Shown here: positions 1 to 10,800 of the stretch, one piece after another
How positions within the stretch are numbered: the stretch's first letter is position 1
Layout: each line of letters opens with the position of its first letter
Assembly: GCA_028689615.1 (NCBI GenBank)
Contig: JAQVCV010000025.1
Coordinates: forward strand, 1 to 58,322
From: Bacteroidales bacterium
Lineage (GTDB): Bacteria > Bacteroidota > Bacteroidia > Bacteroidales > TTA-H9
Reading direction: 5' to 3'
Length of the DNA stretch: 58,322 nucleotides
The notes under the pieces: generated by a model
What the model was told of the DNA's origin: nothing
The model's database searches: none
What the model saw: the letters and a program-made list of their open reading frames with translations, nothing else
Made by a program: the position numbers and the translations under genes

Positions 1-606
1 CTGATTCATACGTGAGATCAGGTTGTTGAAACGAGCTTCGCTTTGGGCAAGTTTTCGGGACTGAATTTCATTCGCGGTGATATTTGTCAGAGAGAGCCTG
101 ATCTGCTTGTCGGTAGAGCTGCCATACGTATTGCCATGAAGGTGAATAAAGAGCGTTTCGGTTTGCCCAGGAGCGATCATTTCGACACGAAGGTCGTGCG
201 AACCAAAACCCTTGAGGAGGGTGATCCAGAAATGGTAAAAACGATCTTGATCAGGAGTAGCAATAAAACGGCGGAAATCGGTTCCGGGAGGACAATCGTT
301 GGTAAATTGAAACAGTTTTTTAAAAACCTGGTTACACTCCTTAATAATAAAATCATTGTTTAACAAAACATACCCAACAGGTGCGTTTTGGAACAAATCT
401 CTAAAAGAGTTGCGCGATATTTCCAACTCTTCCTGAATGCGCAAAAGCTCCTCTTTTTGAAACTCAAGTTCATATTGGTATATTTTCAGGTCTTCCACCA
501 AATTTTCGAGCGATTCGGAGTACTCCCCTGTAGTGTCGTTTGACCTTCGGGCGAGTACCTCGTCAATCTTTCTTTGTATTAATGCTTTTTTATTTGAGTT
601 TTCCAT
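1..606 (-). CDS. PAS-domain sensor protein, N-terminal part (cut by window edge)
   Basis: An open frame runs from an ATG at 604-606 to the window edge without a stop, giving 202 residues, so the protein continues to the left. It begins MENSNKKALIQRK, followed by a charged helical stretch (about residues 5-65, rich in Glu, Leu and Gln) that looks like a coiled coil. A PAS-like domain follows at about 68-185, with the typical entry 'FRDLFQNAPVGYVLLNNDF', and a second module starts at 'SEARFNNLISRMNQ'. No membrane segment is visible. The start lies 17 bases after the stop of the CheB-CheR gene on the same strand, so it is the last visible gene of the sensory operon. A histidine kinase or diguanylate cyclase output is likely but lies outside the window. 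I read this frame by hand. Confidence 0.8.
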   Translation of the reverse strand, partial: MENSNKKALIQRKIDEVLARRSNDTTGEYSESLENLVEDLKIYQYELEFQKEELLRIQEELEISRNSFRDLFQNAPVGYVLLNNDFIIKECNQVFKKLFQFTNDCPPGTDFRRFIATPDQDRFYHFWITLLKGFGSHDLRVEMIAPGQTETLFIHLHGNTYGSSTDKQIRLSLTNITANEIQSRKLAQSEARFNNLISRMNQ

Positions 607-623
607 AGACTTCCAAAAAAGAA

Positions 624-3551
624 TCAAACGTTTTCATTCTGCCTGATCAGAATTTCCAATTCCTTCCGGTCGGTTATATCAATCACCAATCCAACAACTT
701 TCGTCGGCTTTCCGTTTTCGTCGCTTTCGGCTACACCCCCTTTATCGAAATACCATTTATAGTGACCCGATTTGGTGCGAATTCGATAGATCACATCATA
801 TACAGGTTTTTTCCCTGACAGGTGGTCGCGCATTGCCTGCATAGCCGTTTCATAATCATCGGGATGAATCAAATTGCAGATCTCATAAACATCGGCAGGA
901 AACTCGTCAACAGTGTATCCGAGCATGGTAGCCTTTTTTTCGTGCATTTTAACTTTTCCACTCGGGATATCCCACTCCCACCATGCCATATTGCCCATTT
1001 CGAGCGCTGCCTGCAGCCGCTTGTTGGCTTTAAGAGTAGTAAGCCGTTCCTTCTGAATGAAAGTGATGTTGACCAGAGTAACAAGAATACCATCAACAGC
1101 CTGATAATCGGTCCTATATGGCACGATACGGAGCATAAACAATTCACTGTCGTTAATGAGTACCTCCCGTTCAATGGGTTGCAGTTTTTCCTGAACCAAC
1201 AAGATATCAGACATAAACTCCGGATAGACATGAGCAATAGAAATGTGATGAATCGGACGACCAATATCCAGGTTCAGTATATTGCTAACACGGGAAAACG
1301 ATGGTGTGAACTTTCTGATGCACAATTTTCTGTCGAGATAAAGTGCTCCCACTTCGGTGTTGTTGAGCAGGTTTACAATGTCGTTGCTGAGTTGGGTGAG
1401 CTCTTCAATTTTGCTTTGGTATTCAGAATTCACGGTGTAAAGTTCCTCGTTCACCGATTGCAACTCTTCGTTGGTGCTTTGCAACTCTTCATTACTTGCA
1501 ATCAACTCCTCGTTGCTTGCCTGCAACTCCTCGTTGGAGGTTTCGAGCTCTTCCACAGTGGCTTGCAGGTTTTCCTTGGTATATTGAAGTTCGTTTTGCA
1601 ATTCGAGCAGCCGATCGTGGTATTGGGTCTCAAGGTTGACAACCTCAGGAACTTCTTCGTTGATAAATTGATTGTCGGTATGAATAAAGGAGATAAGAAA
1701 CAAAGGGTTGTCGTCATCCATTTTAAGCAACCGCCCTTCGAGATTCAATTTCACATTATAACCTTCCCTTTTCATTTTCACGTTCTCGAAAAGCACGATT
1801 TCAGTTGATGATTTCAGTCGTCGAATAATGTTGTTGATCACCAAGATTAAGTCACTGGCGATCATATTGTTCATATTTTGAGAAAACCTGCCAGATTTAA
1901 TCTGGATAAATGGGTTGATATCATTAATTATCTGAAAAACGTTCAACTGATCGTCAACAATAACAGAGGGAGGCAACAGGAGATCAAACAGTTTTTCAGT
2001 AATTAAATCTTTGCGGTGTGAGCGCTTCATGACGGTCTTCATCGACTCCATCTCACGTGTTGCATGAAGAAAACTTGGCGAAAGGTGCTCAACCTGAAGG
2101 GTCTGGTTAAACCCGGCTTTCTTTCCGTAAATTTTGTGTTTGCTGCTTACCACGTTGAAAGCCTCAGAATGAGAACCCAGGGTTTCGCTGCTACCCATAA
2201 ACAAATATCCGCCAGTTTTCAAAGCCAGATAGAATGTACCCAGTACTTTAGATTGGCTTTCCGGCTTCAGGTAAATAAATAAATTACGACAAACGATCAA
2301 GTCAAGTTTCGAGAAAGGAGGATCTTTAAACACGTTGTGGGTTGCAAAAATCACCATTTTGCGGATGTTTTCATTAACCTGAAAACCGCTCTCCCTTCTG
2401 CTGAAATACTTCACCAACAAACCCGGATCAATATCACTCACGATGCTTTCAGGATAATAGCCAATGCCAGCAAACTCGATAGAGCGTTTATCAATATCAG
2501 TAGCAAATATTTTTATTTCAACATCAAGATCATTATCATCAATATACTCTTTAATTATCAAGGCAAGAGAATAAACCTCTTCACCGGTGCTACAGCCTGC
2601 CGACCAGATTCGTATCTGCTTTTGTCCACGATACAGCATTTTAGGAAGAAGTGTCTCCTTTATAATAGAAAAAGCTTGTTCATCGCGAAAAAAGCGGGTA
2701 ACACCAATAAGCAACTCCCTGTAAAGAGTATCTTTCTCTTTATCTGACTCCGATAAAAACTTCAGATATTCGGGTAATTGCTCTAAACGATTAATGCTCA
2801 ATCGCCTTTCGAGCCGGCGAATGATCGTATTTTCCTTGTAATAACTAAAATCAATTCCACAATAATCACGGAGAATCATCATAATTTTCACCAGGCTTTC
2901 ATCGTCACCAGTCAGAACAGTATCCACTTCTTTCGATTTTCCGACGAAAGGGTGTTTGATAAAATTCACCAATTCCTCAGGCATTTTTCCTGGGGGAAGG
3001 ATGTAATCAACCAGACCAGTGGAAATTGAACTTCGGGGCATTCCATCAAATTTCGCGGTATGTTCTTCCTGAGCCATTACCATACCACCGGCTTCTTTGA
3101 TTGCCCGGGTACCCAGTGTACCATCACTACCAGTCCCACTAAGAATGATGCCAATGGCATTTTTACCCAAATCGGCAGAAAGGGATCTGAAAAAAATGTC
3201 GATTGGAAGATTCAATCCAGCTCTGTTTCCCTGATCTTCAAGCAAGAGCTTTCCATGAAAAATCGTAAGGTTTTTTCGGGGCGGAATCAGGTAAATAGTA
3301 TCCGCCTCAACAAGCATATTGTCGGTAGCTTTTTGAATAGGCAAACGGGTGTACCTTGCAAGCAGCTCATTCATCAGGCTTTTATAGTCGGGCGAAAGGT
3401 GCTGAATCACAACATAACCGATACCTGTATCCATTGGTACAGCCTTGAAAAACTCCTGCAAAGCCTCCAGGCCACCAGCAGAGGCGCCAATACCAACAAT
3501 GTAATCAGCTCGTTTTTCATTCAAATCACTGTTTTGATTCTTTCGTTTCAT
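624..3551 (-). CDS. CheB-CheR fusion with coiled coil and C-terminal PAS domains
   Basis: The 975-residue soluble protein opens with a CheB methylesterase domain (about 16-205) holding a plausible Ser-His-Asp triad: Ser24 in GIGASAGG, His51 in IQHLSPD and Asp143 in SGTGSDG. A CheR glutamate methyltransferase domain follows (about 220-485) with the SAM-binding stretch [10 protein letters not shown] near 317-326 and the motif CRNLFIYL. Next come a linker, a long coiled coil (about 640-730) with five NEELQ-type heptads, and two PAS domains (about 735-860 and 865-970). The CheB part has no receiver domain. In chemotaxis CheB and CheR remove and add methyl groups on receptors; the sequence shows which enzymes are present but not which protein they modify. 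The gene begins 30 bases after the 1405-residue kinase gene. No CheA, CheW or receptor gene is in the window. The last PAS is followed directly by the stop, so a kinase domain is absent. Confidence 0.93.
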   Translation of the reverse strand: MKRKNQNSDLNEKRADYIVGIGASAGGLEALQEFFKAVPMDTGIGYVVIQHLSPDYKSLMNELLARYTRLPIQKATDNMLVEADTIYLIPPRKNLTIFHGKLLLEDQGNRAGLNLPIDIFFRSLSADLGKNAIGIILSGTGSDGTLGTRAIKEAGGMVMAQEEHTAKFDGMPRSSISTGLVDYILPPGKMPEELVNFIKHPFVGKSKEVDTVLTGDDESLVKIMMILRDYCGIDFSYYKENTIIRRLERRLSINRLEQLPEYLKFLSESDKEKDTLYRELLIGVTRFFRDEQAFSIIKETLLPKMLYRGQKQIRIWSAGCSTGEEVYSLALIIKEYIDDNDLDVEIKIFATDIDKRSIEFAGIGYYPESIVSDIDPGLLVKYFSRRESGFQVNENIRKMVIFATHNVFKDPPFSKLDLIVCRNLFIYLKPESQSKVLGTFYLALKTGGYLFMGSSETLGSHSEAFNVVSSKHKIYGKKAGFNQTLQVEHLSPSFLHATREMESMKTVMKRSHRKDLITEKLFDLLLPPSVIVDDQLNVFQIINDINPFIQIKSGRFSQNMNNMIASDLILVINNIIRRLKSSTEIVLFENVKMKREGYNVKLNLEGRLLKMDDDNPLFLISFIHTDNQFINEEVPEVVNLETQYHDRLLELQNELQYTKENLQATVEELETSNEELQASNEELIASNEELQSTNEELQSVNEELYTVNSEYQSKIEELTQLSNDIVNLLNNTEVGALYLDRKLCIRKFTPSFSRVSNILNLDIGRPIHHISIAHVYPEFMSDILLVQEKLQPIEREVLINDSELFMLRIVPYRTDYQAVDGILVTLVNITFIQKERLTTLKANKRLQAALEMGNMAWWEWDIPSGKVKMHEKKATMLGYTVDEFPADVYEICNLIHPDDYETAMQAMRDHLSGKKPVYDVIYRIRTKSGHYKWYFDKGGVAESDENGKPTKVVGLVIDITDRKELEILIRQNENV
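1434..1538 (-). repeat. Five tandem 21-base heptad units (NEELQ coiled coil)
   Basis: Inside the CheB-CheR gene, five consecutive 7-residue units ([35 protein letters not shown]) are encoded by imperfect 21-base repeats. They form the core of the coiled coil between the CheR and PAS parts. The repeat keeps frame and heptad spacing, so unit gain or loss would change linker length without breaking the frame (inference). Confidence 0.85.
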
Positions 3552-3581
3552 AAAAATCTAATTTATTATTTTTCCACCAAA

Positions 3582-6500
3582 TTAATTAGAATTACATACC
3601 TGATTCCAAATAACCTTTGATAAGGTTTCAAGCAGCAAACTTCTACCAACGGGTTTCGACAAATACTCAGTACAACCAGATTCTAAAGCTCGAATTCTGT
3701 CAGAAGGAAAACTGTACGCGGTTAAAGCCACAACCGGAAGGGTTGAATTAATAGTTCGCAACTGTTTAACAGCAGTATAACCATCCATTTCTGGCATTTT
3801 AATATCAAGTATTACCGCTGAAATATTTCGAAACTGATTAATAAGAGCCAGAAGTTCAACACCATTGAGTGCGCGCGATACAGTATAACCAGCTTTAACC
3901 AAAACCATCTGTATATAAAAATAGTTGGCATCATCATCCTCGGCAATCACAATATGCTTTTTATCAAAACCAAAAACCAGTTCGTTGTCAGGAAGGCTTT
4001 CTGCAGCCAATTCGGTATTGCAAACATTCGCCGGAATACGAATTAAAAACCTTGTCCCCTGACCGGGCGTACTCTTTAAATCAATACTACCTTGCAAAAG
4101 ATTGATATAACCTTTAACTATTGTTAAACCAAGTCCGGTTCCTTCATAATTACGTGAATTTGAAGTATCTCCTTGTATAAATGGTTCGAAAATTGAATCC
4201 TGCTTCTCTTTTGGAATGCCAATTCCAGTATCTGATATTGCAAAAACAAGATTGTTGTTCTCAAACGAAACATCAACAGATACAGTTCCAGATGAAGTAA
4301 ACTTGATAGCATTCTCAATCAGGTGATTTAAAATGGTCTTGAGCTTGATATAATCAAGATCGAATGTTAGATCTGAGGCCTCGATACCATTATTAATTAT
4401 AAAAGTCAGATTCTTATTGGAAGCCAGTGGCAGGTTTTCATTTTCGATGATTTTCAAAAACAGATTAATCCTTTCTTCCTGAGGAGTAATTTCGGTCTGG
4501 GATGTTTGTATTTTTGACACTTCAACAATATCATTCAAAGTGTTCATAAGTCTTTCAGAACCCTGGTTGATCAAGGTTGTGTAATAACCCCGGTCTTCCT
4601 TTGAAATGTCCTCATCGTTAAGCAGAGCAAGGAATCCAAGAATTGCATTAAACGGTGTCCTGATCTCATGCGAAATATTATTAAGAAAGGCTGTTTTTAG
4701 TCTGTCGCTTTCAAGAGCGTGTTCGGTGGCAATTCGCAAATCATCAAACAATTGCTTTTTGTTAGTGATATCCTCTTTTACAGCAATAAAATTGGTAATC
4801 TGATTTTGGTTGTTGTAGATTGGTGAAATATTCACACTCTCCCAAAAAAGCTCACCATTTTTTCGTTTGTTTTGCAACTCCCCTGTCCAACTATTTCCCC
4901 TGGAAATAGTATCCCACAAATTTTGATAAACATCACTTAACTGTTCACCCGACTTAAGCAAACGGGGATTTTGTCCGACCGCTTCCTGGAAAGAAAACCC
5001 TGATATTTCACAGAATTTAGGGTTAACATAATTGATATTTCCATCTTTATCAGTAATTATAATACTTACAGGACTCTGCTCGACAGATTTGTTTAAGAGC
5101 AAAATGCGCTGCTCATCTTCATGCTTTCTTAGAGCCGTTGAAACATAACTTCCGACAGCCTCAAATGCTGCTATATCTTTTTCATCGAAGGCATCAGCAT
5201 TTTCGTAATCCTGCACAACCATTGCACCCACAACCAACCCGCAGTTACGAAGTGGCACGCCAAGCCAGCTTTCTGCTACTTCACCCACATTTTCAATAAT
5301 CCCCTCTTTCAAAAGCCTTTCTCCATCAGATCTGGAAAGAAATATAGTTTTATTATTTTTTATTACCAATCCGGTGCATGATTTTGCAGCACTCCATTCT
5401 TCAATCCTGCCACCTTTATCATATTGAAAAGGAGCTTTAAGTTTATCACTGACAGGGTTGTACAAGGCAATAAAGAAATTGCTTACATCAATAATGTTGG
5501 CTAACAAAGCATGAACTAACCGAAAAATGCTATCTAAATCGGAGAACTCTGTTACCGCCTTGCTTAGTTGATATTGAATATCGCGAAGCGATTCGGCTCG
5601 TTTCAGATCAGTAATATCACGAACAATAGATAATACATAATTATCGCCACACGCAACATATCTTGATTCAAAATTACGGGTGCGATGCCTTAATTTAAGT
5701 TGATAATAACCAACTATTAGTTCATTAGAGTTTAAGACCTCAGCAATTTTTTGATGTGTCAGAACAACCAAATCATTCGGTAAAACTTCGCTAACATGTC
5801 GCCCGATAAAAGCCGCAGGTTCGGCTATTAACAATTCTCTGTCATTGCTGTGAAAATCTACAATAACACCCTTATGATCAAATAAAAACATCATATCCGG
5901 ATTCGCATCCAGCAAAGCTTTGTTACGGTGAAGAATACTTTTAAGCTCTTCTTCAGCTTTCTTTTGCAGAGAAATATCGCGAGCTGTAGCAATCATAACA
6001 TCCTTTCCAAAATATTTCCCACGGTTAACAATCACCTCCTTGGGGAAAACCTCACCATTGTTACGAACAGCCCAAAAATCAAATCTGGCTGAAATGCCAC
6101 TCTCAAAAGCCTTCTTCGACATTTGCCAGATTTCATCCATATTGTTTAATCCAGGTGCAGATATCGTGTAAGGGGTTTGTCCCAATATTTTCTCACGAGA
6201 AACGCCGTATATGATTTCTGCACCCTTATTTACATCAATAAAAACACCATTTTCAGGATTTTGAATATAAATGGCCTCGGAAACAGAATTGAAAATATCA
6301 TAATAACTTTGACGGGATTGCCTGATAGCCTCCTCGTTCAGATAACGTTTGGTAATATCACGTACAATTCCTCCAACATAAATCCGACCATCGGGTAATA
6401 TAATTGGAAACTTTTTGATTTCAAATACCAATTCGCCGACTTTATCCTCAACTGTAACTTCTCTACGCTCGTTTTTAACAATTTGATCAACAATTGCACA

Positions 6501-7799
6501 GCGGGCCGCAAAATCATCAGGGAACACTTCATGATCTTTTTTTCCAATAATCTGGTCTTTGGTCAGTCGATAGCAATCAAGTGCCACCTGATTTACTACC
6601 AAATACTTTAGCTCAGAGTCTTTAATAAACATCTGGTCACCAACCGAATTAAGATAAGATTGATACAAAGCCTGGCTTTCAGTTAAAGAAGCCTCAGTCT
6701 CTTGCAATCTGTTAATTATACGGGTTTGCTGAATATTCTGAAAAGCCTTCCATGACAATTGCTTGCTTATCAAAAACAGCATCTCTGAGATTTGAGTGAA
6801 ACGTTCTAATGTCATTTCAGGAACCTCACGCAAGGCGTTCAGAAATTCATCCGGGTCAGCCCCAATTTCATTTGCATATTGCAAAATCTTTGCCTCATCC
6901 TGTTGTTCATTTTTTACCTGACCAATTAACCAGTTCGCAATGTGACGATCACCCACCATTATACTGGCTCCGGCATCCCACAATCCACCGCTTAAACAAT
7001 TCATAATAGTAGGTTTATCAGGATTTTGACTCCCAATAACCGCATCAGATTTCATGCAATTTTGAAGACCTCTGTCAGTTTTTCGGATAACATCACTGCA
7101 CAAACGGCAGAAATTGCTTGGTTTTGTAATGGGCAATCCTTCGGGTGTTGTAATGATACTGGCTACTTGTGTGGCTTTTGAAAACGAATCCTGAATTTCT
7201 TGAAGTTCTTTTATTTCAAAAAGGTCGTGAATCGTCAGTTCATCATACGACAAACCAGGGGGATTAATTATATTAATTTCAGGTATTGAAACCTTTTTAA
7301 CCATTTTTCTGCCAGACTGTTCCTGATCAAAAGCTATGGTCTGATTATGAACAAAATGGGTCAAAGTTGCTTTTTCGAGGTTTATTACATCCATCTGGTT
7401 CTTATATTTCAATAAAACATTAAACAATGCTTTTAGCTCTTCCTGATCAACAGGCTTCGTTAAAAAAGACTCACAACCACATTCTAAAGCAGTTATTCTG
7501 CTTTGCTTTGAAAAGCTGTCCGTTGTAAGTACTATGATTGGAGTGTATTGCAATTCAGATTCTTTCTTCATCCATCTGGCAGTCTGAAATACATCAGGAT
7601 CACCAATATTTTCATCAAGCAGAACAATATCAGGAAGATGCTTTCTGGCGATTTCCAAACCATCCATCCCCGATTTTGCCAGAAAAACCTCTGTCTCATG
7701 GAATGAACTTTTTACGGAAATTTGTAAAGATTCCAGATCATTTATTAGATGACAGATAATCAATACTTTTGGTTTATTTAGCATGCTTATAGAATTCAT
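3582..7799 (-). CDS. Hybrid histidine kinase: REC-PocR-PAS(3)-GAF-PAS-HisKA-HATPase-REC
   Basis: A 1405-residue soluble protein. Domains in order: receiver (9-130, phospho-acceptor Asp62 in LLDENIG); PocR-like sensory domain (about 187-355) with Cys231, Cys234, Cys248 and Cys268, a pattern typical of that family; PAS at about 370-490, 492-615 and 620-735; GAF (740-895); PAS (900-1020); HisKA with His1044 in SHEIRTP; HATPase (about 1140-1255, with DTGIGIP and GTGLGL); and a second receiver (1275-1400, Asp1332 in LDIKMPEMDG). With a receiver at each end it may both accept and pass on phosphate in a relay. PocR domains are named after a propanediol-utilisation regulator and are thought to bind small hydrocarbon derivatives; the ligand here is unknown. 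The start lies only 3 bases from the stop of the upstream 2239-residue kinase, implying co-transcription and perhaps coupled translation. An alternative start is Met6. Confidence 0.93.
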   Translation of the reverse strand: MNSISMLNKPKVLIICHLINDLESLQISVKSSFHETEVFLAKSGMDGLEIARKHLPDIVLLDENIGDPDVFQTARWMKKESELQYTPIIVLTTDSFSKQSRITALECGCESFLTKPVDQEELKALFNVLLKYKNQMDVINLEKATLTHFVHNQTIAFDQEQSGRKMVKKVSIPEINIINPPGLSYDELTIHDLFEIKELQEIQDSFSKATQVASIITTPEGLPITKPSNFCRLCSDVIRKTDRGLQNCMKSDAVIGSQNPDKPTIMNCLSGGLWDAGASIMVGDRHIANWLIGQVKNEQQDEAKILQYANEIGADPDEFLNALREVPEMTLERFTQISEMLFLISKQLSWKAFQNIQQTRIINRLQETEASLTESQALYQSYLNSVGDQMFIKDSELKYLVVNQVALDCYRLTKDQIIGKKDHEVFPDDFAARCAIVDQIVKNERREVTVEDKVGELVFEIKKFPIILPDGRIYVGGIVRDITKRYLNEEAIRQSRQSYYDIFNSVSEAIYIQNPENGVFIDVNKGAEIIYGVSREKILGQTPYTISAPGLNNMDEIWQMSKKAFESGISARFDFWAVRNNGEVFPKEVIVNRGKYFGKDVMIATARDISLQKKAEEELKSILHRNKALLDANPDMMFLFDHKGVIVDFHSNDRELLIAEPAAFIGRHVSEVLPNDLVVLTHQKIAEVLNSNELIVGYYQLKLRHRTRNFESRYVACGDNYVLSIVRDITDLKRAESLRDIQYQLSKAVTEFSDLDSIFRLVHALLANIIDVSNFFIALYNPVSDKLKAPFQYDKGGRIEEWSAAKSCTGLVIKNNKTIFLSRSDGERLLKEGIIENVGEVAESWLGVPLRNCGLVVGAMVVQDYENADAFDEKDIAAFEAVGSYVSTALRKHEDEQRILLLNKSVEQSPVSIIITDKDGNINYVNPKFCEISGFSFQEAVGQNPRLLKSGEQLSDVYQNLWDTISRGNSWTGELQNKRKNGELFWESVNISPIYNNQNQITNFIAVKEDITNKKQLFDDLRIATEHALESDRLKTAFLNNISHEIRTPFNAILGFLALLNDEDISKEDRGYYTTLINQGSERLMNTLNDIVEVSKIQTSQTEITPQEERINLFLKIIENENLPLASNKNLTFIINNGIEASDLTFDLDYIKLKTILNHLIENAIKFTSSGTVSVDVSFENNNLVFAISDTGIGIPKEKQDSIFEPFIQGDTSNSRNYEGTGLGLTIVKGYINLLQGSIDLKSTPGQGTRFLIRIPANVCNTELAAESLPDNELVFGFDKKHIVIAEDDDANYFYIQMVLVKAGYTVSRALNGVELLALINQFRNISAVILDIKMPEMDGYTAVKQLRTINSTLPVVALTAYSFPSDRIRALESGCTEYLSKPVGRSLLLETLSKVIWNQVCNSN

Positions 7800-7802
7800 A
7801 CT

Positions 7803-10800
7803 TTAATTCAACATTTCATTCAGTATTTTATAAAGCTCTTTTTTGTTTACTGGTTTTGAAACAAACCGTGAACAACCAGCCTTAAAAGCTTTATCCTTAT
7901 CAACCTCTGAGGTGAATGCTGTAAGTGCTACAACCGGAATACCTGCATACAACTTCTTTATTTGCTCGGTCAATTGAAATCCACTTTTCCCGGGCAGTTT
8001 AATATCCATAAAAATCAAATGTGGAAGGTTGCCTTTGTTAAGTTCAAGCCAATGAAGTGTTTCATCATAATCAACAGTAAAATGCACGTCAAATCCCGGA
8101 CGTGACAGAGCGGCTTTCATGTATTCCACATTTATAGGATCGTCTTCAATCACAAGTATTTTAGGAGAAAAAACCTCAGGTAAAGGGATTTCTGGATTCT
8201 GAAAATCGCTGAATGCCTTTTTTACCTCTTCCATTTTGTTTAAAGGAAGAACCAACGTAAAGGTTGTACCCTCCTGCTCTTTTGAAGCCACAGTGAGTCT
8301 TCCACCAAGCAATTCGGCCAGACTTTTACACAACGAAAGCCCCAAGCCAACACCCTCATGACCACGAGAGTATGAATTATCAACCTGATAAAACCGCTCA
8401 AAAATGTGGGTCAACTCATTTTCAGGAATTCCAATGCCACTGTCTTTTACAAAAAAATGGATGTAATTGTCGGTACAATAGAAACCCAATTCAACGAAAC
8501 CGACGGAAGTAAACTTAATGGCATTACTAACCAGATTTGATAAAATCTGATGAAGTCGTAGCGAGTCGGTTTGGAATATTAATCCATTAGAATTCGTTGG
8601 ACATACTTTTCTTAACTCGAGTTTTTTTCTTGTAGCATGAACAATGAATTGGTTGACCACATCGCTAACAGCATCAGCCGGAGAAACCGCAGTAGGCTCA
8701 ATTAAGGTAATCCCGGCCTCAATACGGCTGATGTCAATAATATTATTAATCAATTCGAGCAACCTGGTCCCACTCTTTGTGATGATACCGGAGTATTTTT
8801 TCACTTCATCCATAGTTATCAGGTCGTCGGTCATTAAACCAGAAAAACCTAAAATTCCATTGAGAGGGGTCCTTATTTCGTGACTCATATTGGCCATGAA
8901 AGCTGACTTCAACTTATCACTCTGCTGTGCTCTCTCCAGAGCCTCTCGCAAAAGTTCATCGTTTTTGAATTTAAGAACAGCAAGACTGATAATTTCAGCC
9001 ATAAACTGCAAAACTTCCATATCCTGAACCGTGTAAGCATAGGCGTCAACACAGCTCTGTACCACGAAAGCCCCTGCTGTTTGCGATCCTGAACGCAAGG
9101 GCACTCCCAGCCAACACTCAGACATCACCCCAATCAAATCGATCTGACCAGAATTGATCAACTCTTCAAAATCAGATCGATGGAGAAGCCTGGCTTCACC
9201 TGATAAAATAACCCGACCCGTGGCTGATCTTTCTGCCGGCCACTCACTCACATCGTCAAGTTCATCGCTGAAATAGGGAGAAGAACACATACCTGTGACT
9301 TCGTCATAAAAAGCAATATAAAAATTAGTAGTATCGACAAGTTTGCTTAATTTGCTTTGTACCACCTCAATAAAATCCTTAAGCGTGTTGGTTTCTATTA
9401 CCGCTCTGGCTATTTCAAACTGCACTTTTCTGATTTTCTCCTCCCTGACTCTCGAGGTTATATCGCGTGCGGCTCCTGCTGTTCCAACAATTTCTCCCTG
9501 TTCATTGAACAAAGGGGCTTTCACAACATCAAGTGACAAGAAACGCCCTCTCACATTTCCTGACTCCACGAAATGTCCTGGCTGCCTGGTTTGAATTACA
9601 ATAGAATCAGAATTCTGACAAGAACGATCGAAAGTATGCCAATCAGCAACATCGGGATGTAGTTCCTTCTCTCGTGATGCAAAAAACAAATCTGTTTTTC
9701 CAATAGGCTCATCCAGATCATTCGTGTTCAGAAGATTAGAACAAACAGATTTGTTTACAAAGATGTATTTGTTTTCCAAGTCTTTTGCCCATATCATGTC
9801 GGGCATATTGTCGGCAATATTGCGAAACAACTCTTGCAGTTTTTTATTTTTATTTTCGCTTTCACGCAATTGATCCACAGCAAGATATTCTCTGGTTACA
9901 TCGCGAATTATGGCTAAATAACGGTTAAGTAAGGGGATAACCTTAGCTGTATAATATTTATTTCCTGCCGGTTTGTTTAAAGAGAAAGAAAATTCATGGA
10001 GATGACCGTCAGTATCCGAATCTAAAACAGATTTCATGAACAAAGCGACCACATCGGGAGGAAAAATCTCATTTAAAGGCTGGTTTTCCCAGTTCACAAT
10101 AGGTTCATCAGATTGTGGAGTATTATACACCTCCATCACCATCCCCCGATGATTAAAAACAATCAATTGATCGGGAATAGCTCTGAGCAAGGCTTCCTTT
10201 TGCTGTCGGCTATTGGCAAGAACAGCCTCTCTGTCAATTTGTTGTGTTATATCACGCGTAACTCCCAGAAAGTATTTGAATCCACCCGTTTCGTCAAACA
10301 CGGCCGACACATTCACTTCGGTCCAAACAGTTGAGGCATCTTTTCGAACCTGCTCAACCCTGAAAACCTCAATGGTGAGTTCCTCTCCATGCACCAATTT
10401 TTCTATAGCTTTGCGCAGCAAAACTGCCACAAATTCGGACGATTCCGGGGTAAGCCATTGATTGTAGATCCCTGCAGTGATTTCAGCAGGAGAATAACCC
10501 AGCAATTTTTCAACCGAAGGACTTATAAAATGGTATTTACCCTCCAAGTCCATCATCCAAATAACGTCGTCGGTGTTTTCGGCAAGCAACCTGTATTTCG
10601 TCTCGCTCTCGCTAAGAGCAATTTCATGAGCCATTCGTTGCAAATAACTTCCAATAATTGAGGCTACTGTTGCAAAAGCATCGGTTTCGCTGTTGTTCCA
10701 GCTATAATCCACATCGCTGTTATCGAAACACAAAATTCCGACAAGAAGACTATCCTGACCAATTACCGGAACCATCAGGAAATTCTGAATGGCATGCTTT

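Noticed and set aside
43-363. Plus-strand frame of 106 codons at the left edge
   Set aside because: It is antisense to the PAS sensor frame that runs from 606 to the edge, which has clear PAS motifs and operon spacing.
822-1808. Plus-strand frame of 328 codons
   Set aside because: It lies opposite the coiled-coil and PAS part of the CheB-CheR gene and its repeats mirror the heptad repeat; no family likeness.
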